From: Paraplanobispora takensis
GTDB lineage: Bacteria; Actinomycetota; Actinomycetes; Streptosporangiales; Streptosporangiaceae
Direction: 5' to 3'
DNA: 64,000 nt
Assembly: GCF_016863195.1 (NCBI RefSeq)
Contig: NZ_BOOK01000001.1
Location: 1-64,000 of the forward strand
Of this stretch, positions 57,404 through 64,000 are shown one piece after another. The translations under genes were made by a program, and so were the position numbers. A model generated the notes under the pieces. That model saw only the letters and a list, made by a program, of their open reading frames with translations. It was not told the DNA's origin and made no database searches. The stretch's first letter is position 1. Each line of letters starts with the position of its first letter.

Positions 57404-58705
57404 TCACGCCCCGATCACCAACCACTTGCCGCCGTCCGCGCGCAGCCCCAGGGTCACCATGCGCGCCGCCATCCACACCCCGAGCGCCACCCAGAGCATG
57501 ACCAGGCCGCCACCGGCGGTAACCACCAGTAACACCGCGGGCAGGAACGCCAGCGTCGTCCACACCCCCGCCCAGGCGAGATAGCCCTGGTCCCCGGCCC
57601 CGATCAGCACTCCGTCGAGGACGAACACCACCCCGGCGACCGGTTGCAGGAGCGCCACCACCCACAACGCGGCCGACAGCTCCCCGGCGACGACCGCGTC
57701 CGCGTTGAACAGGGCGGGCAGGAACGGCCCGATCATGAGCACCAGGAGGCCCAGGACCACACCCGAGCCGATTCCCCACACGACCATCCTGCGGGTCGCG
57801 GCCCGCGCGCCCGCCGCGTCGCCGGCGCCCAGGGCGTGACCGGTGATGGCCTGCCCGGCGATGGCGATCGCGTCCAGGGCGAAGGCCAGCAGCGTCCAGA
57901 CGCGCGAGACGATCGTGTGGGCCTCGATCTGCTGGTCGCCCATCCGGGTGGCCACGGTCGTCGCGATGATCAGTACGGCCTGCAGGCACGCCGTACGGAC
58001 GACCAGGGCGATCCCCGCCGACCCCGCGGCCCTGATCCCGGTCGGATCCGGACGGAACGGGGCCCGGTGGCGGGCGAACATCATCGTCAGATAGACCCCG
58101 GCGGCGAGGGTCTGGGCCATGACGGTGCCCCAGGCCGAACCGGCGATCCCCCAGCCCAGCCAGAACACGAACGCCGCGTTGAGCACGGCGTTGACCACGA
58201 ACGCCCCCACGGAGACCAGCAGCGGCGTCACGGTGTCCTGCATGCCGCGCAGCACCCCCGTACCGGCCAGCACCAGCAACATCGACGGCACGCCCAGCAG
58301 GCTGATCCGCAGATAGGTCACCGCCTGCCGGGCCAGCTCGCCCTCGGCGCCGACGAGCTGGACGAGGTACGGCGCCAGCGGCCACACCACCACGATCACC
58401 GCCAGCCCGACGCCGGCCGCCAGCCACAGGCCGTCCATCCCCTGGCGGACCGCGCGCCGTCCGTCCCCGGCGCCGATCTGCCGGGCCACGGCCGCGGTGG
58501 TCCCGTAGGCGAGGAACACGCACAGGCCCACCAGGGCGCTCAGCACCGTGCTCGCCACCCCCAGCGCGCCCAGCGCGGGCGCGGGGAGATGGCTGACGAT
58601 GACGGTGTCCGTCAGCAGGAACAGCGGTTCGGCGATCAGGGCTCCGAAGGCCGGTACGGCCAGCCGGAGGATCTGCCGGTCGCGAGCGCGGAGGGTAAGA
58701 GGCAC
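57404..58705 (-). CDS. MATE-family efflux transporter (DinF type)
   Basis: 433 residues, 12 membrane segments. LRLAVPAFGALIAEPLFLLT is the first helix, DTVIVSHLPAPALGALGVAS follows, then GVLRGMQDTVTPLLVSVGAF in the centre, a segment typical of DinF/NorM transporters. It exports an unknown compound with an ion gradient. The GTG start lies close to the neighbouring DnaA-box region, from which it is divergent relative to dnaB. Confidence 0.9.
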   Translation of the reverse strand: MPLTLRARDRQILRLAVPAFGALIAEPLFLLTDTVIVSHLPAPALGALGVASTVLSALVGLCVFLAYGTTAAVARQIGAGDGRRAVRQGMDGLWLAAGVGLAVIVVVWPLAPYLVQLVGAEGELARQAVTYLRISLLGVPSMLLVLAGTGVLRGMQDTVTPLLVSVGAFVVNAVLNAAFVFWLGWGIAGSAWGTVMAQTLAAGVYLTMMFARHRAPFRPDPTGIRAAGSAGIALVVRTACLQAVLIIATTVATRMGDQQIEAHTIVSRVWTLLAFALDAIAIAGQAITGHALGAGDAAGARAATRRMVVWGIGSGVVLGLLVLMIGPFLPALFNADAVVAGELSAALWVVALLQPVAGVVFVLDGVLIGAGDQGYLAWAGVWTTLAFLPAVLLVVTAGGGLVMLWVALGVWMAARMVTLGLRADGGKWLVIGA

Positions 58706-59119
58706 ACGTTAATTCTGCTTCTTACCGTTTCGGAAGCTCTCTTCGGGAGTGCGGACGACCGGGAACGCGGTCCGGGAACGGGGCCGGAGAGCCGGGAGCC
58801 GCGCCGGGAGGGCGAAAGGTACCGGATCGGGGAGACGGGCTCCCGCGCTATGCCGAACCGGTCTCGGCGTGTCGCGCGACTTTCTTTCCTCCACAGGCGG
58901 TGGATGAAGTTTTCCCTGCTGAGGCGGTTGTCACATCCTGTGGATAACTATTATCCACAGGACTGTCCACAACGTGTCCACCCCTCCTCCGGGGAACTCC
59001 ACACGTTATCCACAGGGTTGTCGACAGGCTGCGTTGCCGCTCGTCCGGAGAGCGGCGAAACTGTCATACCGGTCGGCTACAAATGGGGGTGGCAGGACCG
59101 CGAAGGAAGGGGGTGCGCG
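58706..59119. promoter_or_regulatory. dnaB upstream region with a DnaA-box cluster
   Basis: No gene is seen in these 414 bp. Between 58937 and 59026 lie three perfect TTATCCACA boxes: 58939-58947 (minus), 58951-58959 (plus) and 59006-59014 (plus). Near-matches are CTGTCCACA (58963-58971), GTGTCCACC (58974-58982) and TTGTCGACA (59018-59026). The first two perfect boxes form a 25-bp inverted repeat with 11-bp arms and a CTA spacer (58937-58961). The cluster ends 94 bp before the dnaB start. Confidence 0.75.
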
Positions 59120-61753
59120 GTGAGCATTGCGGAGCCACCGGTCTTCGAGTCGGGATTCGAGCGCACGCCGCCGAACAACATCGAGGCCGAGCAGTCCGTG
59201 CTCGGCGGCATGCTGCTGTCCAAGGACGCGATCGCCGACGTCGTCGAGATCGTGCGCTCCGACGACTTCTACCGCCCCGCCCACCAGCTGGTCTTCGAGA
59301 TCGTCACCGAGCTCTACGGCCGCGGCGACCCCGCCGACGCCGTCACCGTCTTCAGCGAGCTGCAGAAGCGCGGCGAGGTCGCCAGGGTCGGCGGCGCCGC
59401 CTACCTCCACACGCTGACCGCCGTCGTGCCCACCGCCGCCAACGCGGGCTACTACGCGCGGATCGTCCGCGAGCAGGCCATCCTGCGCCGCCTCATCGAG
59501 GCCGGCACCCGCATCGTCTCCTACGGCTACGGCGGGCAGGACGAGGAGGTCGACGACCTCGTCGACCGGGCCCAGGCCGAGATCTACAAGGTCACCGAGC
59601 GCCGCACCTCCGAGGACTACGTCCCGCTGTCGGAGATCATGCCGGGCGCCCTGGACGAACTGGAGGCCATCGGCGGCCGGAGCGGCCAGATGGTCGGCGT
59701 CCCCACCGGCTTCCAGGACCTCGACGCCCTCACCAACGGCCTCCACCCCGGCCAGATGATCGTCGTCGCCGCCCGCCCGGCCATCGGCAAATCGACACTT
59801 GGACTCGATTTCGCCAGGTCTGCGGCGATCAAGCATGGCATGACCACCGTCGTGTTCTCGCTGGAGATGTCCAGGAACGAGATCACGATGCGACTGCTGT
59901 CGGCCGAGGCCAGGGTGGCGCTGCACGCCATGCGGTCGGGGTCGATGACCGACGACGACTGGGCCAAGCTCGCCCGGCGGATGGGCGAGGTGGCCGAGGC
60001 CCCGCTCTACATCGACGACTCGCCGAACATGTCGATGATGGAGATCCGGGCCAAGTGCCGCCGCCTGAAGCAACGGCACGACCTGCGCTTCGTCATCATC
60101 GACTACCTCCAGCTGATGTCGTCGCCGAAGAAGACCGAGAGCCGTCAGAACGAGGTCTCGGAGATCTCCCGTGCGATCAAGCTGCTCGCCAAGGAGCTGG
60201 AGGTCCCGGTCATCGCGATCTCCCAGCTGAACCGTGGCCCCGAGCAGCGAACGGACAAAAGGCCCATGGTCAGCGACCTTCGCGAGTCGGGATGCCTCAC
60301 TGCCGACACGCGGATTCTGCGTGCCGACACGGGGGCGGAGGTCTCCCTGGGGGAACTGCTGGAGAGCGGAGAGCGAGATGTCCCCGTGTGGTCTCTCGAC
60401 GAGAGACTGCGTCTCATTCCCCGGACCATGACGCACGTGTTCCCGAGCGGGACCAAGGAAGTCTTCCGGCTGAAGTTGAAGTCCGGCCGTGAGATCAATG
60501 CGACGGCGAATCACCCGTTCATGACCTATGACGGCTGGCGTCCGCTGGGCGAGCTTCACGAAGGGGTTCGGCTGGCGGTTCCGCGTCACGTTCCGGCGCC
60601 GGAACGACTGAATGGCCTTCCCGAGGATGAGATCGTCCTGCTGGCGCACATGATCGGCGACGGTTCCTGCCTGGAGAGGCAGCCGATCCGTTATGAGAGC
60701 AAGGACGAGGCCTGCCTTGAGGCGATGACGGAGGCGACCAGGCACTTCGGCGTCACGGCGATCCGGGACGAATACGAGGCGGCGAGGGTGACGACCCTGC
60801 GGCTGCCTGCGCCGTACCGCCTGACTCACGGCAAGCGGAACCCCATCGCGGCATGGATGGACTCCCTGGGGCTCTTCGGCATGCGGAGCCATGAGAAGTT
60901 CGTCCCCGAGAGGGTCTTCTCGCTGCCGAAGGCGCAGACCAGCCTGTTCCTGAAGCATCTCTGGGCCACGGACGGTTGCGTCTGGTGGGATGAGAGAAAC
61001 GGCCGGGCGCGGATCTATTACGCATCGACCAGCCGGCGGTTGATCGACGATGTGGCCCGGCTCCTGCTGCGTTTCAACGTGATGACCCGGATCAAGGAAG
61101 TTCGCAAGGGGGACTGTCGTCCGGGCTACCAGCTGTTCATCTACGGTGCGGAGAACCAGCTCCGGTTCCTCGATGAGATCGGGGTGCACGGTGAGCGGTC
61201 GGTCCAGGCGGAGCGCTGCACGTCGGAACTGCGCCTGCTCAAGGGGAACACCAACGTGGACACCGTTCCTCGCGAGGTGTGGACGAGAGTCCGTACGGCG
61301 CTCTCGGAGAGGGACATGACCCACCGGGAGTTCTCGGCGGAGTTGGGCACCCAGTTCTGCGGGAACGCCCTGTGGAAGCGCGCTCCCAGCCGTGAACGGC
61401 TCGGGAGGGTCGCGGCGATCCTGGATGACGCCGAGCTGGAGATGCTGGCCACCAATGATGTCTTCTGGGATGAGGTCGTATCCATCGAGAGCCGGGGAGA
61501 ACAGCCCGTCTACGACGCCACTGTTCTCGGCACTCACAACTTCGTGGCAAACGGAATAAGTGTCCACAATTCGATCGAGCAGGATGCGGACATGGTCATC
61601 CTGCTTCACCGGGAGGACGCCTATGAGCGGGAGTCCCCCCGGGCCGGTGAGGCCGACCTGATCGTGGCCAAGCACCGTAACGGGCCCACCGCCACGGTGA
61701 CCGTGGCCTTCCAGGGTCACTACAGCCGCTTCGTCGACATGGCCACCCACTGA
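59120..61753 (+). CDS. dnaB: Replicative DNA helicase DnaB, with intein
   Basis: 877 residues encoded; about 451 after intein removal. GTG start behind GAAGGAAGG; the frame is open far upstream but non-coding. The N-terminal domain begins PPNNIEAEQSVLGGMLL. The RecA-like motor has Walker A ARPAIGKST (218-226), Walker B RFVIIDYLQLM, and motif H4 after the intein. The hexamer unwinds DNA ahead of the fork. The intein occupies residues 392-817, in DLRESG/SIEQDAD. Codon use is AT-shifted around the intein and right after the Walker A lysine. Confidence 0.97.
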   Translation: MSIAEPPVFESGFERTPPNNIEAEQSVLGGMLLSKDAIADVVEIVRSDDFYRPAHQLVFEIVTELYGRGDPADAVTVFSELQKRGEVARVGGAAYLHTLTAVVPTAANAGYYARIVREQAILRRLIEAGTRIVSYGYGGQDEEVDDLVDRAQAEIYKVTERRTSEDYVPLSEIMPGALDELEAIGGRSGQMVGVPTGFQDLDALTNGLHPGQMIVVAARPAIGKSTLGLDFARSAAIKHGMTTVVFSLEMSRNEITMRLLSAEARVALHAMRSGSMTDDDWAKLARRMGEVAEAPLYIDDSPNMSMMEIRAKCRRLKQRHDLRFVIIDYLQLMSSPKKTESRQNEVSEISRAIKLLAKELEVPVIAISQLNRGPEQRTDKRPMVSDLRESGCLTADTRILRADTGAEVSLGELLESGERDVPVWSLDERLRLIPRTMTHVFPSGTKEVFRLKLKSGREINATANHPFMTYDGWRPLGELHEGVRLAVPRHVPAPERLNGLPEDEIVLLAHMIGDGSCLERQPIRYESKDEACLEAMTEATRHFGVTAIRDEYEAARVTTLRLPAPYRLTHGKRNPIAAWMDSLGLFGMRSHEKFVPERVFSLPKAQTSLFLKHLWATDGCVWWDERNGRARIYYASTSRRLIDDVARLLLRFNVMTRIKEVRKGDCRPGYQLFIYGAENQLRFLDEIGVHGERSVQAERCTSELRLLKGNTNVDTVPREVWTRVRTALSERDMTHREFSAELGTQFCGNALWKRAPSRERLGRVAAILDDAELEMLATNDVFWDEVVSIESRGEQPVYDATVLGTHNFVANGISVHNSIEQDADMVILLHREDAYERESPRAGEADLIVAKHRNGPTATVTVAFQGHYSRFVDMATH
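60293..61570 (+). other. DnaB intein with LAGLIDADG homing endonuclease (426 aa)
   Basis: Starts at Cys (CLTADTRILR) and ends ISVHN, followed by Ser as +1 residue, all the residues needed for splicing. Block B is NATANHPFMTYDGW (TxxH), block F VYDATVLGTHNFVANGI. Two LAGLIDADG motifs are intact: LLAHMIGDGSC (about 116-126) and LKHLWATDGCV (about 220-230), both with the catalytic Asp, so the endonuclease may be active. An HTH-like segment (HREFSAELGTQFCG) lies near the end. The insertion point is the site usually called DnaB-b. Codon use is less GC-rich than the extein, which suggests recent transfer. Confidence 0.95.
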
Positions 61754-61780
61754 GCCTCCGGGCCGGTGGTCCACGGCAGG

Positions 61781-61820
61781 GCGCCCGCCGTACGGGATGG
61801 GGATTCCGTACGGCGGGCGC
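61781..61820. terminator. Strong hairpin after dnaB
   Basis: Perfect 15-bp stem GCGCCCGCCGTACGG / CCGTACGGCGGGCGC with a 10-nt loop, 27 bp past the dnaB stop. Symmetric, so it could also end a minus-strand RNA from 61927. Confidence 0.75.
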
Positions 61821-61927
61821 CGTCGTTTCAGGGAGTCTGCGTGGCCCTCGCACGCGGACGCCGTGAAGCGTTCCGGGGGTGCGGCCGATCGTGCGCTCTC
61901 CCGTCGGGGTGCCGGTCGTGTCCGCCG
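61781..61927 (-). ncRNA. Candidate ECF-dependent small RNA opposite the dnaB 3' flank
   Basis: Predicted only from a promoter (TGAACC-N16-CGTACA at 61934-61961) pointing left and a strong hairpin about 145 nt downstream. No plausible protein frame lies between them. If the hairpin fails to stop it, the RNA would run antisense into dnaB. Confidence 0.25.
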
Positions 61928-61933
61928 TCCGGT

Positions 61934-61961
61934 TGTACGGGGGGCAGCCGGGAGGGGTTCA
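61934..61961 (-). promoter_or_regulatory. ECF-type promoter, TGAACC-N16-CGTACA
   Basis: Minus strand: TGAACC at 61956-61961, 16-bp spacer, CGTACA at 61934-61939. It shares CCGGTTGAACC and CGTAC with the promoter of the neighbouring sigma gene. Confidence 0.5.
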
Positions 61962-62007
61962 ACCGGCGAATCCGTATATTTACTCACTCGGAGGGCGCGG
62001 CGCTCCC

Positions 62008-62040
62008 GGCCCGGCCCCGGCCCGGCCCCGGCCCGGCCCG
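62008..62040. repeat. Three 11-bp tandem repeats
   Basis: GGCCCGGCCCC repeated at 62008-62018, 62019-62029 and (last base changed) 62030-62040. Confidence 0.85.
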
Positions 62041-62088
62041 GTCCGGCTCGATCGTCGGCCGGTCCGGGCACGGAGCCCCCGGGCGGGG

Positions 62089-62820
62089 TCAGACCTCGAA
62101 GGTGATGAGTGTCCGGCCGTCGTTCGCGATGACCTCGAAGCGGTCGATGTCGGCGGTCGGGAGCGCGGTCCCGCCGTGGATGTAGAGCGGTTCGGGGTAG
62201 GTGGGCACCCCGTAGCCCTTGGTCGGCACGGACCAGCCGGCGATGACCTTGCGCTCGCCCGTCTCGGAGACGGCGACCAGTTCGCACTCCAGCGGGCCCT
62301 TGATGCCCTTGAGCTCCATCGCGGCGTGGGTGCCCCACTCCTTGGCCTCCAGCACCAGGCCGCCGGAGACGCCGGGGGCGCCGTCGCCCGCGACGGGCGT
62401 GCCCCGGTGATAGAACTCCTCGGCGGGACCCCGCTCGGAGTCGTCGTGGCCGGGGTGCGTGATCGGGACGGCCACCCGGTCGCCGCCGATCGCGGCGCCC
62501 GCCACGACCCCGCCGGAGACCAGGGCCACGGCGGCGGCCACGGCCGTCACGAGCGTGCCCCGGCGGGTGCGGCGGTCGGCGGCCCTCTCCCGCCGGACCA
62601 TGTCGATGACCGTGGCGGGGACCGGGCCGGTGCGGGTGCCGCGGTCGTCGCCGACGGGTTCGATCCCGTCGAGGATCACCGCCATCCCGGACAGTTCGGC
62701 CAGCTCGGCCGTACAGGAGGGGCAGCCGGCCAGGTGCGCGGCGAAGGCGCGCCTGTCGGGTTCCTCCAGCAGTCCCAGGGCGTAGGCGCCCACGTCGGTG
62801 TGCTCGACCTGCGGGCTCAC
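62089..62820 (-). CDS. Anti-sigma factor with zinc-finger domain
   Basis: 243 residues from the GTG that overlaps the sigma stop by 4 bp (GTGA); the longer frame upstream lies antisense to nothing but overlaps the sigma gene and is rejected. N-terminal TDVGAYALGLLEEPDRRAFA with ZAS motif HLAGCPSC, a membrane helix (TLVTAVAAAVALVSGGVVAG, about 97-116) and an extracytoplasmic beta-rich domain ending DGRTLITFEV. It would sequester the ECF sigma factor encoded upstream until a cell-surface signal releases it. Confidence 0.88.
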   Translation of the reverse strand: MSPQVEHTDVGAYALGLLEEPDRRAFAAHLAGCPSCTAELAELSGMAVILDGIEPVGDDRGTRTGPVPATVIDMVRRERAADRRTRRGTLVTAVAAAVALVSGGVVAGAAIGGDRVAVPITHPGHDDSERGPAEEFYHRGTPVAGDGAPGVSGGLVLEAKEWGTHAAMELKGIKGPLECELVAVSETGERKVIAGWSVPTKGYGVPTYPEPLYIHGGTALPTADIDRFEVIANDGRTLITFEV

Positions 62821-63395
62821 GCCGTCACCCCCCTCTCCTCCATCGCGACGCGCAAGGCGCGCAGAGCGTAGTAGACCCGGGATTTGACGGTGCCCACGGG
62901 GATGCCGAGGATCTCGGCGGCCTCGTTCACCGACCGGTCCTTCAGGATCGTCTCGTTCAGGATCTCGCGATGCGCGGGGGACAGGGAGCTGAGGGCGTCC
63001 GACACGACCACCTGGCGCAGGAGGTTCTCCATCTGGTCCGGCATCGGCACACTCTCCAGGGCCCCCTCGTCGGCCTCGTGGGGGCGTGCGTCCTTGCGGC
63101 GTCGGTCGTCGATCACGATACGTCGTGCGACGGTCGCCAGCCAGGGCATCAGGGAGGGAGCACCGGGATCGAGCCGGTCCGCGCCGCGCCAGGCGCGGAT
63201 CATGGTCTCCTGGACCACGTCCTCGGCCCACTGCAGGTCCCCCCAGGTGAGCCGTGAGACGAAGGCGAGCAGCGGCCGGTGGTACTCGCGGTACAGCGCG
63301 GAGACGATCAGTTCGCCGTCCGGTTCGTCGGCCGGCCACAGGCGGCGCAGCCAGTTCTGCCGCCCCCGGGATCCGTGGTGGGAAGCGCTCGACAT
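62817..63395 (-). CDS. ECF RNA polymerase sigma factor (SigL/SigK-like)
   Basis: About 192 residues from ATG 63395, 8 nt after GGAG; an ATG 57 nt upstream is in frame. Region 2: LYREYHRPLLAFVSRLTWGD with WAEDVVQETMIRAWRGAD. Region 4: LSPAHREILNETILKDRSV, then EAAEILGIPVGTVKSRVYYA. It is paired with a membrane zinc-finger anti-sigma factor. A TGAACC-N17-CGTACT promoter upstream resembles the SigL consensus (TGAACC...CGT) and suggests autoregulation. Confidence 0.9.
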   Translation of the reverse strand: MSSASHHGSRGRQNWLRRLWPADEPDGELIVSALYREYHRPLLAFVSRLTWGDLQWAEDVVQETMIRAWRGADRLDPGAPSLMPWLATVARRIVIDDRRRKDARPHEADEGALESVPMPDQMENLLRQVVVSDALSSLSPAHREILNETILKDRSVNEAAEILGIPVGTVKSRVYYALRALRVAMEERGVTA

Positions 63396-63555
63396 GGATT
63401 CCGCTCCGAGGGGGTCGGACGGAGGAGGGGGACAGGTGCTCTGCCGCATCATGGCCTGCGTCCTTCGATCCGCGACAACGCCCGGTGGCCCCGGGCCGGT
63501 GACCGCAGGGGTCGCCGGTGTGGGGGGCCGCCGGGCGATTCCGCCGTCGGCAGGC

Positions 63556-63584
63556 AGTACGGAGCCGGACCCGCGTGCGGTTCA
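63556..63584 (-). promoter_or_regulatory. ECF-type autoregulatory promoter, TGAACC-N17-CGTACT
   Basis: Minus strand: TGAACC at 63579-63584, 17-bp spacer, CGTACT at 63556-63561, about 155 bp before the sigma start. It matches the promoter at 61934-61961 outside the spacer and in the CCGG preceding TTGAACC. Confidence 0.6.
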
Positions 63585-63615
63585 ACCGGGCCGGAAATCC
63601 ACAGGTCCCGGCCGG

Positions 63616-64000
63616 TCAGAGGACCGGTCGCGTGTGGGTGGCGAGGCGGCCGCCGTCGACGACGTGCAGGGAGAACTGGGGCGGCATGTCGCGGTCGACC
63701 GGGATCCGCTGAGCCGTCTCCATGGGGGTGAGCGCGGTGTTGACGACGCCGGGGGCGACCAGCAGGGGGCGCCCGGCGAACCAGGTGCCGGCCGGGGTGT
63801 GGGCGTGCCCGGCCAGGACGGCGACGACCTGGGGATGGCGCTCCAGCACCGCCTCCAGCCGCTCGGGCTCGCGCAGGCCGATCCCGTCGACGTACGGGAT
63901 GCCCAGGGCGGCGGCGGGGTGATGCATGCCCACGAGGGCGGGGACGCCGGGCGCGGCGGAGAGCACCGTGTCGAGCCAGGCGAGCGTCTCGTCCTCCAGC
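63616..64000 (-). CDS. Metallophosphoesterase, cAMP phosphodiesterase-like (partial, C-terminal part)
   Basis: The gene runs off the right edge; 128 codons of the C-terminus are present (in-frame from LEDETLAWLDTVLSAAPG). Metal-ligand motifs GMHHPA (GxHHP) and AGHAHTPAGTWFAGRPLLVA (GHxHx) are those of CpdA-type class III phosphodiesterases. It would hydrolyse a cyclic nucleotide or other phosphodiester. The active-site N-terminal DxH motif is outside the window. Confidence 0.8.
   Translation of the reverse strand, partial: LEDETLAWLDTVLSAAPGVPALVGMHHPAAALGIPYVDGIGLREPERLEAVLERHPQVVAVLAGHAHTPAGTWFAGRPLLVAPGVVNTALTPMETAQRIPVDRDMPPQFSLHVVDGGRLATHTRPVL

Larger units (their letters stand above)
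61754..62088. other. Intergenic region between dnaB and the anti-sigma gene (335 bp)
   Basis: No protein gene is seen. It holds the dnaB terminator hairpin, an ECF-type promoter on the minus strand (61934-61961) and an 11-bp tandem repeat (62008-62040). Confidence 0.6.

Noticed and set aside
59006-62338. About 1,100-codon frame on the minus strand opposite dnaB
   Set aside because: An antisense shadow of dnaB and its intein; no conserved motif and no ribosome-binding site.

Overview
The window is high-GC actinobacterial chromosome (GTG and TTG starts are common, third codon positions are nearly all G or C). It covers the replication origin region. Gene content and order (gyrA-gyrB-dciA-recF-gnd-dnaN-oriC-dnaA-rpmH-rnpA-yidD-yidC-jag-rsmG-parA-parB, then trxA-trxB-anti-sigma-sigM-pseudokinase-murJ, pcnA, ino1-padR, ponA, rpsF-ssb-rpsR-rplI, dnaB) match the origin-proximal half of mycobacterial and streptomycete chromosomes. 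The gnd gene between dnaN and recF, the absence of gidA/mnmE and the general protein character suggest a member of Streptosporangiales or a relative; this placement is inference.

Layout. 1-2.1 kb: one end of an integrative element of the pSAM2/AICE type (rep end, xis, int) abutting the 3' end of a tRNA-Ile(GAT) gene. 2.2-9.6 kb, leftward: DUF3566 membrane protein, gyrA, gyrB, dciA, recF. 9.8-12.7 kb: gnd, a beta-keto acid cleavage enzyme and dnaN. 12.7-13.3 kb: oriC with many DnaA boxes. 13.3-15.1 kb: dnaA, leftward. 15.6-21.4 kb, rightward: rpmH, rnpA, yidD, yidC, jag, rsmG, parA, parB, with four parS sites at 19.4-22.3 kb. 21.7-27.1 kb: metabolic and envelope genes (Nudix, threonine aldolase, ddl, aminotransferase, GNAT). 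27.3-36.0 kb, leftward: the thioredoxin/SigM/MurJ cluster. 36.0-43.3 kb: tRNA deacylase-like protein, pcnA, bioA, an MFS exporter, idi, and ino1 with its PadR regulator. 43.4-49.1 kb: a short DUF5318-like gene, a class A penicillin-binding protein and two polyprenol-type glycosyltransferases. 49.2-52.6 kb: nfo, two small membrane proteins and the rpsF-ssb-rpsR-rplI operon. 52.8-58.7 kb: a polar amino acid ABC transporter, an APC permease and a MATE exporter. 59.1-61.8 kb: dnaB interrupted by a 426-residue intein. 62.1-64 kb: an ECF sigma/anti-sigma pair and a truncated phosphodiesterase gene.

How it works together. Initiation (dnaA, oriC, dnaB), elongation (dnaN, ssb), topology (gyrAB), segregation (parABS), protein synthesis and membrane insertion (rpmH, rnpA, yidD, yidC) and wall synthesis (ddl, murJ, ponA) are clustered, so gene dosage is high. 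Two sigma/anti-sigma pairs frame the redox and envelope stress functions.

The observations I rate highest: a DnaA-box cluster directly upstream of dnaB with better boxes than oriC itself; a codon-usage scar exactly at the DnaB Walker A intein site, suggesting a lost second intein; two matching ECF-type promoters, one before the sigma operon and one apparently driving a short RNA against the dnaB 3' end; a 42-bp perfect palindrome built around parS; a glycine at the main quinolone-resistance position of GyrA; and seven genes with a TANNNT hexamer 6-7 nt before the start codon, i.e. likely leaderless.
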